A DNA stretch of 5,909 bases from Deltaproteobacteria bacterium (GTDB taxonomy: Bacteria > Desulfobacterota > Desulfobacteria > Desulfobacterales > C00003060): contig QMMV01000143.1 of assembly GCA_003647435.1 (NCBI GenBank), forward strand, positions 1 through 5,909. The letters are read 5' to 3'. The notes below the pieces were generated by a model. That model saw only the letters and a list, made by a program, of their open reading frames with translations. It searched no databases and was not told the DNA's origin. The position numbers and the translations under genes were made by a program. Positions 1 to 5,846 of the stretch are shown piece after piece. Every line of letters starts with the position of its first letter. Position 1 is the stretch's first letter.

Positions 1-680
1 AAGACCTGGCCCGAAGCGTGCCGTTCTTCCCGCTCGTCGGCTTGCTGATCGGGCTATCCTCGGCGGGGGTGGCCGTTGTGCTTGAAGGCATTTTTCCATC
101 ACTTGTGCTCTCGGTGATTGTGGTGGGCTGGCTGTCCGTAACCCACGGGGGGCTTCATCTCGACGGGCTTGGCGATACTGCGGATGGTTTTTTCAGTTGT
201 CGCGACCGGAACCGCATTCTTGAGATCATGCGGGATAGTCGCATTGGCGCCTTCGGCTGTATGACGATCGGAGGGGTTCTCGCGGTGAAGGCGGCCGCGC
301 TCGCGTCCCTGCCCGCCGAACATCGCGTAAAGGCGGCGATCCTGGCCCCGATGATGGCCCGCTGTGTCATGGTGCCGATGCTGGGATTACTGCCTCCTGC
401 GCGCCGAGATGGCCTTGGCCGCATGTTCGGCAAACATCGGTCCGTCCGGGAATCGGTATATGCAATGGCTTTTTTGATGACTGCGGCGTGGGTGACCGCA
501 CGATTCGCCGGTCTGATCGCCGGTTTTGCCGTTATAACGGTTACGGCGGCCTTCGTTTATCTGTGCATGCGAAGAATAGGAGGTATAACCGGGGATACTG
601 TGGGGGCGGCAAGTGAAATTAACGAAATGGCGGCATTGCTTGTGCTTTCCGGTCAGCCCATCAGCGGGCTTTGGGGATGA
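1..680 (+). CDS. cobS: Adenosylcobinamide-GDP ribazoletransferase (cobalamin synthase), 5' truncated
   Basis: CobS joins adenosylcobinamide-GDP to alpha-ribazole (or its 5'-phosphate), the late nucleotide-loop step of B12 synthesis, in the cytoplasmic membrane. The open frame already runs at the window edge (first full codon at base 3) and reads D-L-A-R-S-V-P-F-F-P-L-V-G-L-L-I-G, a typical early CobS segment. The GTG at 18 is therefore internal, and roughly 25-30 N-terminal residues lie outside. The family signature THGGLHLDGLGDTADG begins near base 141; its aspartates are the expected metal/pyrophosphate ligands. RDSRIGAFG follows. The rest is mostly hydrophobic helices, as expected of this polytopic protein. 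225 residues are visible, against about 250 for a full protein. The stop overlaps the cobD start by 4 bp (ATGA), implying translational coupling. No frameshift is seen. Confidence 0.95.
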   Translation, partial: DLARSVPFFPLVGLLIGLSSAGVAVVLEGIFPSLVLSVIVVGWLSVTHGGLHLDGLGDTADGFFSCRDRNRILEIMRDSRIGAFGCMTIGGVLAVKAAALASLPAEHRVKAAILAPMMARCVMVPMLGLLPPARRDGLGRMFGKHRSVRESVYAMAFLMTAAWVTARFAGLIAGFAVITVTAAFVYLCMRRIGGITGDTVGAASEINEMAALLVLSGQPISGLWG

Positions 681-1765
681 AAACGGGCCCTATGGAATTC
701 CAACACGGCGGATATGTTCTAAACCTTGCGAGTCTTGCGGGATGCCGGGCGGGGGATCTCCTCGACTTCAGCGCCAACATCAACCCGCTCGGCCCCCCGG
801 ATTGTCTCCGGCAGGTGATCTTACGCAGTCTTGATACGGTGGCGCACTATCCGGACCCGTATTGTGTGGACCTGCGCAGGGCCATTGCCTCTGCTTTCTC
901 TTTGCCGGTGGAACAGGTCGTTTGCGGGAACGGTTCCACAGAACTCCTCTATGCGCTTCCATGTGCCCTGACGGTCACCCGGGCAGTAATTCCCGTGCCG
1001 AGCTATATTGATTATTCGGTTGCCATCACCAGGGCGGGACTGGATGCCGCCTTCATTGCACAGGATGCCGAAAGCGGGTTTTCCGTCGATTGGAGCCGCA
1101 TTGATCAGGAGCTGTCCGGAGGCGAGATGGTAATCGCCGGACAACCGGGCAACCCTTCCGGCGCCATGTTCAAGCCGGCGGCCCTTCTAGATGTGGCGGA
1201 CCGGCATCCAGCCACCTTGTTTGTCATAGACGAGGCCTTTGCGGATTTCGTGCGTGGTTATCGAAGCATGGCGTCTTATGGGCGGCCGAATATCATTGTT
1301 CTCAGATCCATGACCAAGTTCTATGCTATTCCCGGTCTGCGCCTGGGCTATGTCCTTGCTCCGGAACCAATTGCCGATCTTATCTCGGGATTCCTCCCCC
1401 CCTGGTCTGTAGGCGGCCTGACACAGGCCGTGGGAGTTGCTGTTCTTGACGACCGGCCATATGCCGAGAAAACACACAGGGAAATAGCGCTGCTCCGGGA
1501 GCAGCTCCATCAGGGCCTTGCGGAGATGGGCTGCTTAACAGTCTTTCCATCTGCTGCCAACTATCTGCTGATCCATCTGAATCATGCGATTTTGGATGCG
1601 CGGGAACTGGCGCGGAGGCTGCTCTCACGTCGCATTGCGATCCGCGTATGTGACAACTATAAAGGCCTGGATGATCGCTATTTCCGGGTGGCTGTTCGCA
1701 CTGCGGATGAAAACCAACGGCTTCTGGACGCCATAGCCGTTTTGCTTGGTAACGAAATCGCATGA
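677..1765 (+). CDS. cobD: L-threonine-O-3-phosphate decarboxylase (PLP-dependent)
   Basis: This aminotransferase-fold enzyme decarboxylates L-threonine O-3-phosphate to (R)-1-amino-2-propanol O-phosphate, the linker later attached by CbiB. The 362-residue product follows Salmonella CobD closely. It has HGG near residue 10, DFSANINPLG at about 30-39, GNGSTE at about 84, NPSG with Asn159, and DEAFADF with Asp185 (pyridine-nitrogen contact). LRSMTKFYAIPGLRLGY carries the PLP lysine Lys214. Near the C-terminus are PPWSV and FRVAVR (substrate-carboxylate Arg337). The KFYAIPGLRLGY signature and genomic context favour CobD over histidinol-phosphate aminotransferase, its relative. The same function is called CobC in Pseudomonas-style naming. 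I chose the ATG at 677 because it overlaps the cobS stop as ATGA. A TTG at 671 and an ATG at 692 are in frame; neither has a strong Shine-Dalgarno. Confidence 0.95.
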   Translation: MKTGPMEFQHGGYVLNLASLAGCRAGDLLDFSANINPLGPPDCLRQVILRSLDTVAHYPDPYCVDLRRAIASAFSLPVEQVVCGNGSTELLYALPCALTVTRAVIPVPSYIDYSVAITRAGLDAAFIAQDAESGFSVDWSRIDQELSGGEMVIAGQPGNPSGAMFKPAALLDVADRHPATLFVIDEAFADFVRGYRSMASYGRPNIIVLRSMTKFYAIPGLRLGYVLAPEPIADLISGFLPPWSVGGLTQAVGVAVLDDRPYAEKTHREIALLREQLHQGLAEMGCLTVFPSAANYLLIHLNHAILDARELARRLLSRRIAIRVCDNYKGLDDRYFRVAVRTADENQRLLDAIAVLLGNEIA

Positions 1766-1848
1766 AGCAGGCCAAAAAACCTCGGTTTATCAATAGCAAA
1801 TGAGTGTTTTGAATCGAATTTTAACCAGAGCATCGATAAGTGCGGTAA

Positions 1849-1869
1849 TTTTTCAACAGCCTGCTGAAA
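1849..1869. repeat. Palindromic TTTCAACAGCCTGCTGAAA motif, left copy
   Basis: Bases 1851-1869 form an imperfect palindrome: TTTCAACA and TGCTGAAA arms around GCC, with one A/C mismatch on the + strand that becomes a G-U wobble in a - strand transcript. Read on the - strand, CAGGCTGTTGAAAAA (1863-1849) matches CAGGGTGTTGAAAAA at 3041-3055 in 14 of 15 positions. From memory, similar CAGGCTGTTGAAAAA motifs recur between genes in Desulfobacterota and other bacteria, often at ends of small non-coding repeats. That recollection was not checked here. Confidence 0.45.
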
Positions 1870-1901
1870 CATCCCGAGCGGTACAGCCGTTCCGGATCTG
1901 A

Positions 1902-1924
1902 CCTGGCCCGGAGGGCCGGGATTT
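1902..1924 (+). terminator. GC hairpin with short T tract (weak terminator candidate)
   Basis: CCTGGCCC and GGGCCGGG pair around a GGA loop, giving an 8-bp stem with one T-G wobble, followed immediately by ATTTT. The stem is strong but the T run is only four, so it may be an attenuating or partial terminator downstream of cobD. It lies about 55 bp before cbiB, so it could also shape the cbiB leader. Confidence 0.3.
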
Positions 1925-1963
1925 TCGTGCCGCATTACATTAAATGTGACGCAAATGTACCCC

Positions 1964-1970
1964 AGGATAA
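1964..1970 (+). promoter_or_regulatory. Ribosome binding site of cbiB
   Basis: AGGATAA lies six bases before the GTG at 1977, with its AGGA core nine bases away. It supports that GTG as the cbiB start, because translation from it immediately gives the conserved family N-terminus. Confidence 0.6.
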
Positions 1971-1976
1971 GCCGCT

Positions 1977-2936
1977 GTGAATAGTCTAGTTACAGATATC
2001 TGGATTGCGCTGGCGCTGGACTTTCTCATGGGAGATCCCAAATGGCTGCCTCACCCGGTGCGCTTCATCGGCCGAACCGCCCAGATGCTTGAAGGACCGG
2101 CTCGGCGAATGTCAAGCAACCAACGTCTTGCCGGAATCGTTGTGGCCGTGGCTGTCATCGGAGGAACCTGCTTGACGACATGGGGCCTATTGACGGCAGC
2201 AAGGGGAGCATCTTCACTGATCGGAGATATTGTTAGGATCTGGATTCTTTATTCCGCATTTGCCGCAAAAGATCTCTCATCCCACAGTCACGCCGTATCC
2301 GTCGCCCTCGCAGCAGAAAATCTCCCGCAGGCCCGGTACGCAGTTTCCCGCATGGTAGGCCGCGATACAAAATCGCTCGACGAGAAGGGCATCGTCCGGG
2401 CGGCGGTTGAGAGCGTGGCGGAAAACACGGTGGACGGCATAGTCTCACCTCTTTTCTTCGCCTTTTTTTTCGGTCCGGTGGGGGCCATGGGCTATAAGGC
2501 CGTCAATACGCTGGATTCCACCTTCGGTTATCGAAATGACCGCTATCTGCACTTTGGCTGGGCCTCGGCGCGAATCGACGACGCAGCCAACTATATCCCG
2601 GCGCGCTTCAGTCTGGTGTTTATCTCGATCGCCGCGCTTCTGTCAGGCGCACGGCCGATCCGGGCCTTGCGCATCGGTCTTCGGGATGGGCGGAAGCACA
2701 GCAGCCCCAACTCAGGTTATCCGGAGGCGGCATTTGCCGGGGCCCTCGGAGTCCAGTTGGGCGGGCCACTGCTTCGAGACGGGCGACTCGACATGTTCCC
2801 CCTGCTGGGAGATCCCGGGGATCCCTTGGACCGGGGACATATCCGTAAAGCAAACACTCTCATGTTTCTTGTTACGGTGCTGTTCGCACTGCTTATGTCC
2901 GGAGCCGGGATCTGGTACAAATCCATATTGATATGA
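1977..2936 (+). CDS. cbiB: Adenosylcobinamide-phosphate synthase, membrane protein
   Basis: CbiB (CobD in Pseudomonas naming) links (R)-1-amino-2-propanol O-phosphate to the propionate side chain of adenosylcobyric acid using ATP. Its substrate is made by the upstream cobD product. The 319-residue length is normal for the family. The N-terminal signature ALDFLMGDPKWLPHPVRFIG is at about 12-31 and VESVAENTVDGIVSPLFF at about 144-161. These are followed by GYKAVNTLDSTFGYRN (172-187), the acidic ARIDDAANYIPAR (198-210) and HSSPNSGYPEAAFAGALG (241-258). Hydrophobic stretches at about 52-76, 83-97, 156-172, 211-224 and 293-313 fit an inner-membrane protein. The start is GTG, read as Met. Unlike cobS-cobD it is not coupled to its upstream neighbour, and it is the last gene of the + block. 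Confidence 0.96.
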   Translation: MNSLVTDIWIALALDFLMGDPKWLPHPVRFIGRTAQMLEGPARRMSSNQRLAGIVVAVAVIGGTCLTTWGLLTAARGASSLIGDIVRIWILYSAFAAKDLSSHSHAVSVALAAENLPQARYAVSRMVGRDTKSLDEKGIVRAAVESVAENTVDGIVSPLFFAFFFGPVGAMGYKAVNTLDSTFGYRNDRYLHFGWASARIDDAANYIPARFSLVFISIAALLSGARPIRALRIGLRDGRKHSSPNSGYPEAAFAGALGVQLGGPLLRDGRLDMFPLLGDPGDPLDRGHIRKANTLMFLVTVLFALLMSGAGIWYKSILI

Positions 2937-2988
2937 GGCCATCGCATTTTGATCGGTCTGTCCCGGAGCTTTTGCATGTGGTGAATAA

Positions 2989-3016
2989 TGCCGCTTGGGG
3001 TCACGGGATTGCGGCA
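2989..3016. terminator. Stem-loop after cbiB, weak terminator candidate
   Basis: TGCCGC (2989-2994) pairs with GCGGCA (3011-3016) across a 16-base loop, about 50 bp past the cbiB stop. There is no T tract on the + strand, and only ATTATTC on the - strand side. Its position between convergent genes suits a terminator, but the structure is not diagnostic. Confidence 0.2.
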
Positions 3017-3038
3017 AGAAGGTAAGACTCCACCGCGT

Positions 3039-3055
3039 AACAGGGTGTTGAAAAA
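3039..3055. repeat. CAGGGTGTTGAAAAA motif, right copy
   Basis: AACA-GGG-TGTT forms a small palindrome and continues as GAAAAA. Bases 3041-3055 match the reverse complement of 1849-1863 in 14 of 15 positions. The two copies are thus inverted with respect to each other and bracket cbiB. The downstream bases show no obvious similarity to those flanking the left copy, so only the short motif is shared. Confidence 0.45.
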
Positions 3056-3267
3056 CGTGGCGGGCGCGGGCGAGGCAAGGCAAATGATGAATCCGGCTGT
3101 CGCAGCCGCGTGAAGACCGTCGTTTGTAAGCGGCGGTTGTTTATGAGAGAGATGGAAAAGTTTCGACTTCAGTCGGAGGATGCGCGATTTCGACCCTTCT
3201 GCCCCGCGTTACATCCGCCGGCGCATATATCGGCATACGCCATTTATCCATGGGGCCGTCCCATCCG

Positions 3268-4029
3268 TCAGGGCAGCCCGTCTTTCCCTCCTGTCATTCC
3301 GTATTTTTCCATATATCCCCTTGGGGTCACCATCCTTTTTCCCATGATGCGTGTCCTGGAATTTCCCACCACAACGATGGTAAGCATGTCAATGACGGTT
3401 TCATTAACGTCTCCGGAATAAACCACCCGGGCCTCCTGGCCGTTTCTCGCCGCATTCCTGACGATCCCTACCGGGGCCGTGATCCCGCGGTATTTCGTGA
3501 CAAGATCCAGGACCTCCCTGATCTGCCATCTCCTTTTTTTCGACCGGGGATTATAGATGACCAGGACGAAATCGGCTTCAAGGGCGGCGACAACCCGTTG
3601 CCTTATCCGGTCCCACGGCGTCATGAGATCGCTGAGGCTCACCACCGCAAAATCGTGCATGAGCGGGGCCCCCAGCAGGGCGGCCGCCGCGGAAAGGGCA
3701 GGGAGACCGGGAATAATTTCCACCTCTATCCGGTCAAGAAGCCCCTGTGATTCCATGATCTCAAAGACCAGGCCGGCCATGGCATAGATGCCGGGGTCCC
3801 CGCTGCTCACCAGGACGGTCTTTTTGCCTCCGAGCGCCGCTGCCAGGGCCGCTTCACACCGCTCCATCTCGCCCCGCATGCCGGTGGAAATGACCTTTTT
3901 TCCGGTGAGCAGGTGAGGGTCAAGTAGCCCGATATATCGTTTGTATCCCACGATCACCTCGGCCTCGGTCAGGGCGCGCTGGGCCGCAGGCGCCAGGTAA
4001 TCCGGGTGCCCGGGGCCAAGACCCACCAC
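3268..4029 (-). CDS. cbiH: Cobalt-factor III / precorrin-3B C17-methyltransferase
   Basis: CbiH (CobJ family) uses S-adenosylmethionine to methylate C17 while contracting the corrin ring, giving cobalt-precorrin-4. From the GTG at 4029 the product is 253 residues, normal for the single-domain form without a C-terminal extension. It shows GLGPG at 3-7, VGYKRYIG at 27-34, SSGDPGIYAMAG at 75-86 (SAM site), and IIPGLPALSAAAALLGAP at 105-122. HDFAVVSLSDLMTPW (125-139) and YNPRSKKR (159-166) are diagnostic of this branch; VGIVRNAAR is at 187-195. Start choice is uncertain. GTG 4029 lies 2 bp after the cbiG stop with a weak TGGAA eight bases upstream. A CTG at 4035 would give MKVVGLGPG with a 4-bp overlap. 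The ATG at 4131 would add a low-complexity N-terminus lying inside cbiG and is unlikely. Confidence 0.95.
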   Translation of the reverse strand: MVGLGPGHPDYLAPAAQRALTEAEVIVGYKRYIGLLDPHLLTGKKVISTGMRGEMERCEAALAAALGGKKTVLVSSGDPGIYAMAGLVFEIMESQGLLDRIEVEIIPGLPALSAAAALLGAPLMHDFAVVSLSDLMTPWDRIRQRVVAALEADFVLVIYNPRSKKRRWQIREVLDLVTKYRGITAPVGIVRNAARNGQEARVVYSGDVNETVIDMLTIVVVGNSRTRIMGKRMVTPRGYMEKYGMTGGKDGLP

Positions 4030-4031
4030 CT

Positions 4032-5066
4032 TCAGTATTCCAGGGCCAGCGCCATGGTGGCGTTTCTGCTCTTTGTCTTGGGGATGATCAGTTCGCCCTT
4101 TCCCGCCCCCAACAGGGCTGCTGCCTCGCATACGCTTTTCACTCCCATATGCCGCTTTACGGTCAGAGATGGGTGCGGCACATCTATAGTTTCAATCTGT
4201 TCACGGCTGAAAAAAAGGAGGGGGAGCCCGAGTTCCCTGGCGGCCTTGAGAAGACCTGCCTCCTCCTTTTTTATATCAATGGTGGCCAAGGCACGGAGGC
4301 TGTGCATGGATATGCATTCCCGTAACAACGTTCCCCGGATCAGTTTCACAATCTCATCCTTGCCGGTCTCCCTGTTACAGCCGATCCCTGCTACCATGCA
4401 CTTCGGGTGGAGCAGGAGTCCGCCCCGGGGCACGGTTTTTTCGTGCCAGTCCACCCAGACGCCGGCCCGTCCCGGGACCCATTCCTGTTCCCATTTACAG
4501 TACTGAAGCGTCACTCCTTCCGGAGGATGGGCTCTGAAACCCAGACGATCATCCGGATCAAAGACTTGGAGAGGATTTCCCCCCAGTATGGCGCTGTTGA
4601 CAATCTTGACGGCATCAAGATTGGAAATCGCCAGGCCTTTCTGCATTGCCGCCACATCAATGGAAGGCAGGCCTTCGGTATCCGTGGCCGTGGTGATGAC
4701 GGCCTGCCCCCCTGTGAGGGATGCAATCCTGCGGGCAAGATCGTTTGCGCCCCCCAGGTGCCCGCTCAGGAGGCTCACGCAGTATCGTCCCCCTTGGTCC
4801 ATGACCACCACCGCGGGATCCCGGTCCTTTGCCCGGATGCAGGGGGAAATGGCCCTTACGGCGATTCCCGCTGCGGTGATAAAAACATGGTTCCGGTAGT
4901 CATTAAATACCTTGCCCACCGTATCCTGGATACTGTCAAACACTATCTCGTCATGTTCGGGTTCCAGGTTTCGTGAAAGGAAGAGGTCGCCCGGAAGCCT
5001 GCCCACCAGAAAACGGCCAAGTCCCGCGCCTTTCGCCGTCAGGGCATATACGGCCGTCTCTTTCAT
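4032..5066 (-). CDS. cbiG: Cobalt-precorrin-5A hydrolase
   Basis: CbiG opens the delta-lactone of cobalt-precorrin-5A and expels the two-carbon C20 fragment as acetaldehyde, giving cobalt-precorrin-5B. It is specific to the anaerobic pathway. The 344-residue protein has all three family regions. The N-terminal domain (about 50-135) contains FITAAGIAVRAISP at 62-75 and VSLLSGHLGGANDLA at 97-111. A variable middle region spans about 140-215. The C-terminal domain (about 222-343) has VAGIGCNRETG at 225-235, LATIDIKKEEAGL at 260-272, and VKRHMGVKSVCEAAALLGAG at 303-322, ending in IIPKTKSRNATMALA. The ATG overlaps the cbiF stop as ATGA behind a GGGGGAGGG Shine-Dalgarno. cbiH follows within 2 bp, so coupled translation is likely. 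No fusion to a neighbouring Cbi domain is seen. Confidence 0.96.
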   Translation of the reverse strand: MKETAVYALTAKGAGLGRFLVGRLPGDLFLSRNLEPEHDEIVFDSIQDTVGKVFNDYRNHVFITAAGIAVRAISPCIRAKDRDPAVVVMDQGGRYCVSLLSGHLGGANDLARRIASLTGGQAVITTATDTEGLPSIDVAAMQKGLAISNLDAVKIVNSAILGGNPLQVFDPDDRLGFRAHPPEGVTLQYCKWEQEWVPGRAGVWVDWHEKTVPRGGLLLHPKCMVAGIGCNRETGKDEIVKLIRGTLLRECISMHSLRALATIDIKKEEAGLLKAARELGLPLLFFSREQIETIDVPHPSLTVKRHMGVKSVCEAAALLGAGKGELIIPKTKSRNATMALALEY

Positions 5067-5836
5067 CCCTCCCCCTTTCTGAAGCCGTGACTGAAGCCTG
5101 GGTCATATAGCCGTGAAAAGGATGAGCGCTCCTGTCCCGGCAGGATGAGAAAGACCGCCTGTTGTTTTATGCCGCGTTTTTCCACTTCCCCTGTCAGGTC
5201 TGAAAGAGTGGAGAAAAAACCATCCTCATCGGGCCATCCAATGCGGTATCCTGTAAAGACCAGGGTATGGTCCGGGTATCCTCCCGAGATAAGCTCTTCC
5301 ACCATTGTCCGCGTGTCCCATGCCGAGAGGTAGATGGCGAGGGAACACCCGTGGTTCGCCAGGGCCTTGAGACGTTCCCTTGCCGGGACCGGGGTCTTCC
5401 CCTCTATCCTGGTGAGGATAAGGGTCTGCGTAATCTCCGGCAGGGTAAAGGATATCCCCGCCCGGGCCGCGGCGGCAAAGGCAACGCTTACCCCCGGCAC
5501 CACCTCGTATTCCACGCCGTCCCGCTCAAGGAGCAGAATCTGTTCGCGGATAGCGCCGTAAAGGGAGGGATCTCCGGTGTGCACCCTCGCGGTCGTCCCG
5601 CACCTACGCACCGTTTCCATGATCACGGCATGGGTCTGATCAAGCGTCATGGACGAGGAATCCACAATCCTGGCGCCCTCCTTTGCGCATGCCACCACTG
5701 CCTCCGGCACGAGGGACCCGGCATAGAGGACCAGGTCCGCCTCCCGGATGAGTCGTTGCCCCTTGACCGTGATGAGTTCCGGATCGCCCGGACCGGCCCC
5801 GATAAAATATACCTTGCATCTGTTTTGCTTTTTCAT
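5063..5836 (-). CDS. cbiF: Cobalt-precorrin-4 C11-methyltransferase
   Basis: CbiF (CobM family) transfers a methyl group from S-adenosylmethionine to C11 of cobalt-precorrin-4, giving cobalt-precorrin-5A, the substrate of the adjacent CbiG. The 257-residue product has the tetrapyrrole-methylase fold. VYFIGAGPGDPELITVKG is at 9-26, LYAGSLVP at 37-44, and RVHTGDPSLYGAIREQ at 84-99 (SAM binding). YEVVPGVSVAFAAAARAG is at 110-127, followed by TLPEITQTLILTRIEGKTPVP (131-151), which is characteristic of the C11 enzymes, and a C-terminal YRIGWPDE at 197-204. The ATG at 5836 follows an AAGGAA Shine-Dalgarno and gives a short charged lead into the first strand. It begins 10 bp after the stop of the upstream gene and overlaps cbiG by 4 bp, so it sits mid-operon. 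Confidence 0.96.
   Translation of the reverse strand: MKKQNRCKVYFIGAGPGDPELITVKGQRLIREADLVLYAGSLVPEAVVACAKEGARIVDSSSMTLDQTHAVIMETVRRCGTTARVHTGDPSLYGAIREQILLLERDGVEYEVVPGVSVAFAAAARAGISFTLPEITQTLILTRIEGKTPVPARERLKALANHGCSLAIYLSAWDTRTMVEELISGGYPDHTLVFTGYRIGWPDEDGFFSTLSDLTGEVEKRGIKQQAVFLILPGQERSSFSRLYDPGFSHGFRKGEG
5067..5077 (-). promoter_or_regulatory. Ribosome binding site of cbiG
   Basis: A purine run AAGGGGGAGGG abuts the ATG that overlaps the cbiF stop. It lies within the cbiF coding end, where it encodes Lys-Gly-Glu-Gly. It supports the ATG at 5066 as the start. Confidence 0.6.
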
Positions 5837-5840
5837 ATCA

Positions 5841-5846
5841 GTTCCT
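5841..5846 (-). promoter_or_regulatory. Ribosome binding site of cbiF
   Basis: AAGGAA lies four bases (CTGAT minus one) to five bases before the ATG at 5836, immediately after the stop of the preceding gene. It is a close match to the Shine-Dalgarno consensus and fixes the cbiF start. Confidence 0.6.

Larger units (their letters stand above)
1766..1976. other. Intergenic spacer between cobD and cbiB
   Basis: This 211-bp gap breaks an otherwise tightly packed cob block. Its first 85 bases are relatively A/T-rich. It then contains the palindromic TTTCAACAGCCTGCTGAAA motif, an 8-bp GC hairpin, a small ACATT-A-AATGT palindrome at 1937-1947, and the cbiB ribosome binding site. A 13-codon ORF (MKQAKKPRFINSK) starts at 1762 overlapping the cobD stop and ends within the spacer; I do not call it a gene. 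I see no B12-box core typical of cobalamin riboswitches and no convincing sigma-70 promoter, although a TTGAAT at 1809-1814 could serve as a weak -35. Confidence 0.6.
2937..3267. other. Non-coding spacer between convergent cbiB and cbiH
   Basis: This 331-bp gene-free stretch separates the 3' ends of two convergent blocks. It contains a TGCCGC/GCGGCA stem with a 16-base loop (2989-3016), the second TGTTGAAAAA motif (3039-3055), and a purine-rich GC stretch after it. A minus-strand hairpin lies at 3220-3241 (8-bp stem with two G-U pairs), and a short ATGGGG/TCCCAT stem at 3250-3264. None is followed by a real T run. CCGCGTAAC (3033-3041) and CCGCGTTAC (3204-3212) nearly repeat and could bracket a small element, but this is weak. 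A + strand ORF starting at 3110 runs into the antisense of cbiH and resembles no protein I know. Confidence 0.55.

Noticed and set aside
1380..1799. 139-codon open frame on the - strand
   Set aside because: It is antisense to the 3' half of cobD, which is clearly coding. The composition is that of a shadow frame.
1766..1976. Cobalamin riboswitch upstream of cbiB
   Set aside because: A 211-bp leader in a B12 locus invites this, but I could not find the B12-box core or the expected multi-stem arrangement by eye. A covariance-model search with the cobalamin riboswitch family would settle it.
3250..3264. ATGGGG-CCG-TCCCAT hairpin just past the cbiH stop
   Set aside because: The stem is short with a wobble pair and no T run follows on the - strand, so it is not supported as a terminator.
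2994..3330. Exact 11-base direct repeat CTTGGGGTCAC at 2994-3004 and 3320-3330
   Set aside because: Exact 11-mers are expected several times by chance in a window of this size. One copy lies inside cbiH, and the flanks do not match.
3110..3421. 103-codon + strand ORF starting in the convergent spacer
   Set aside because: Half of it is antisense to the conserved C-terminus of cbiH. It has no good ribosome site and no recognisable motif.
4030..4131. Extension of cbiH to the ATG at 4131
   Set aside because: It would overlap cbiG by 100 bp and add a Gly/Arg/His-rich N-terminus not seen in the family. The conserved fold starts at VVGLGPG.
4407..4976. 189-codon open frame on the + strand
   Set aside because: It is wholly antisense to cbiG, whose family motifs are unmistakable. 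The translation has no recognisable domain and reads like a high-GC shadow frame.
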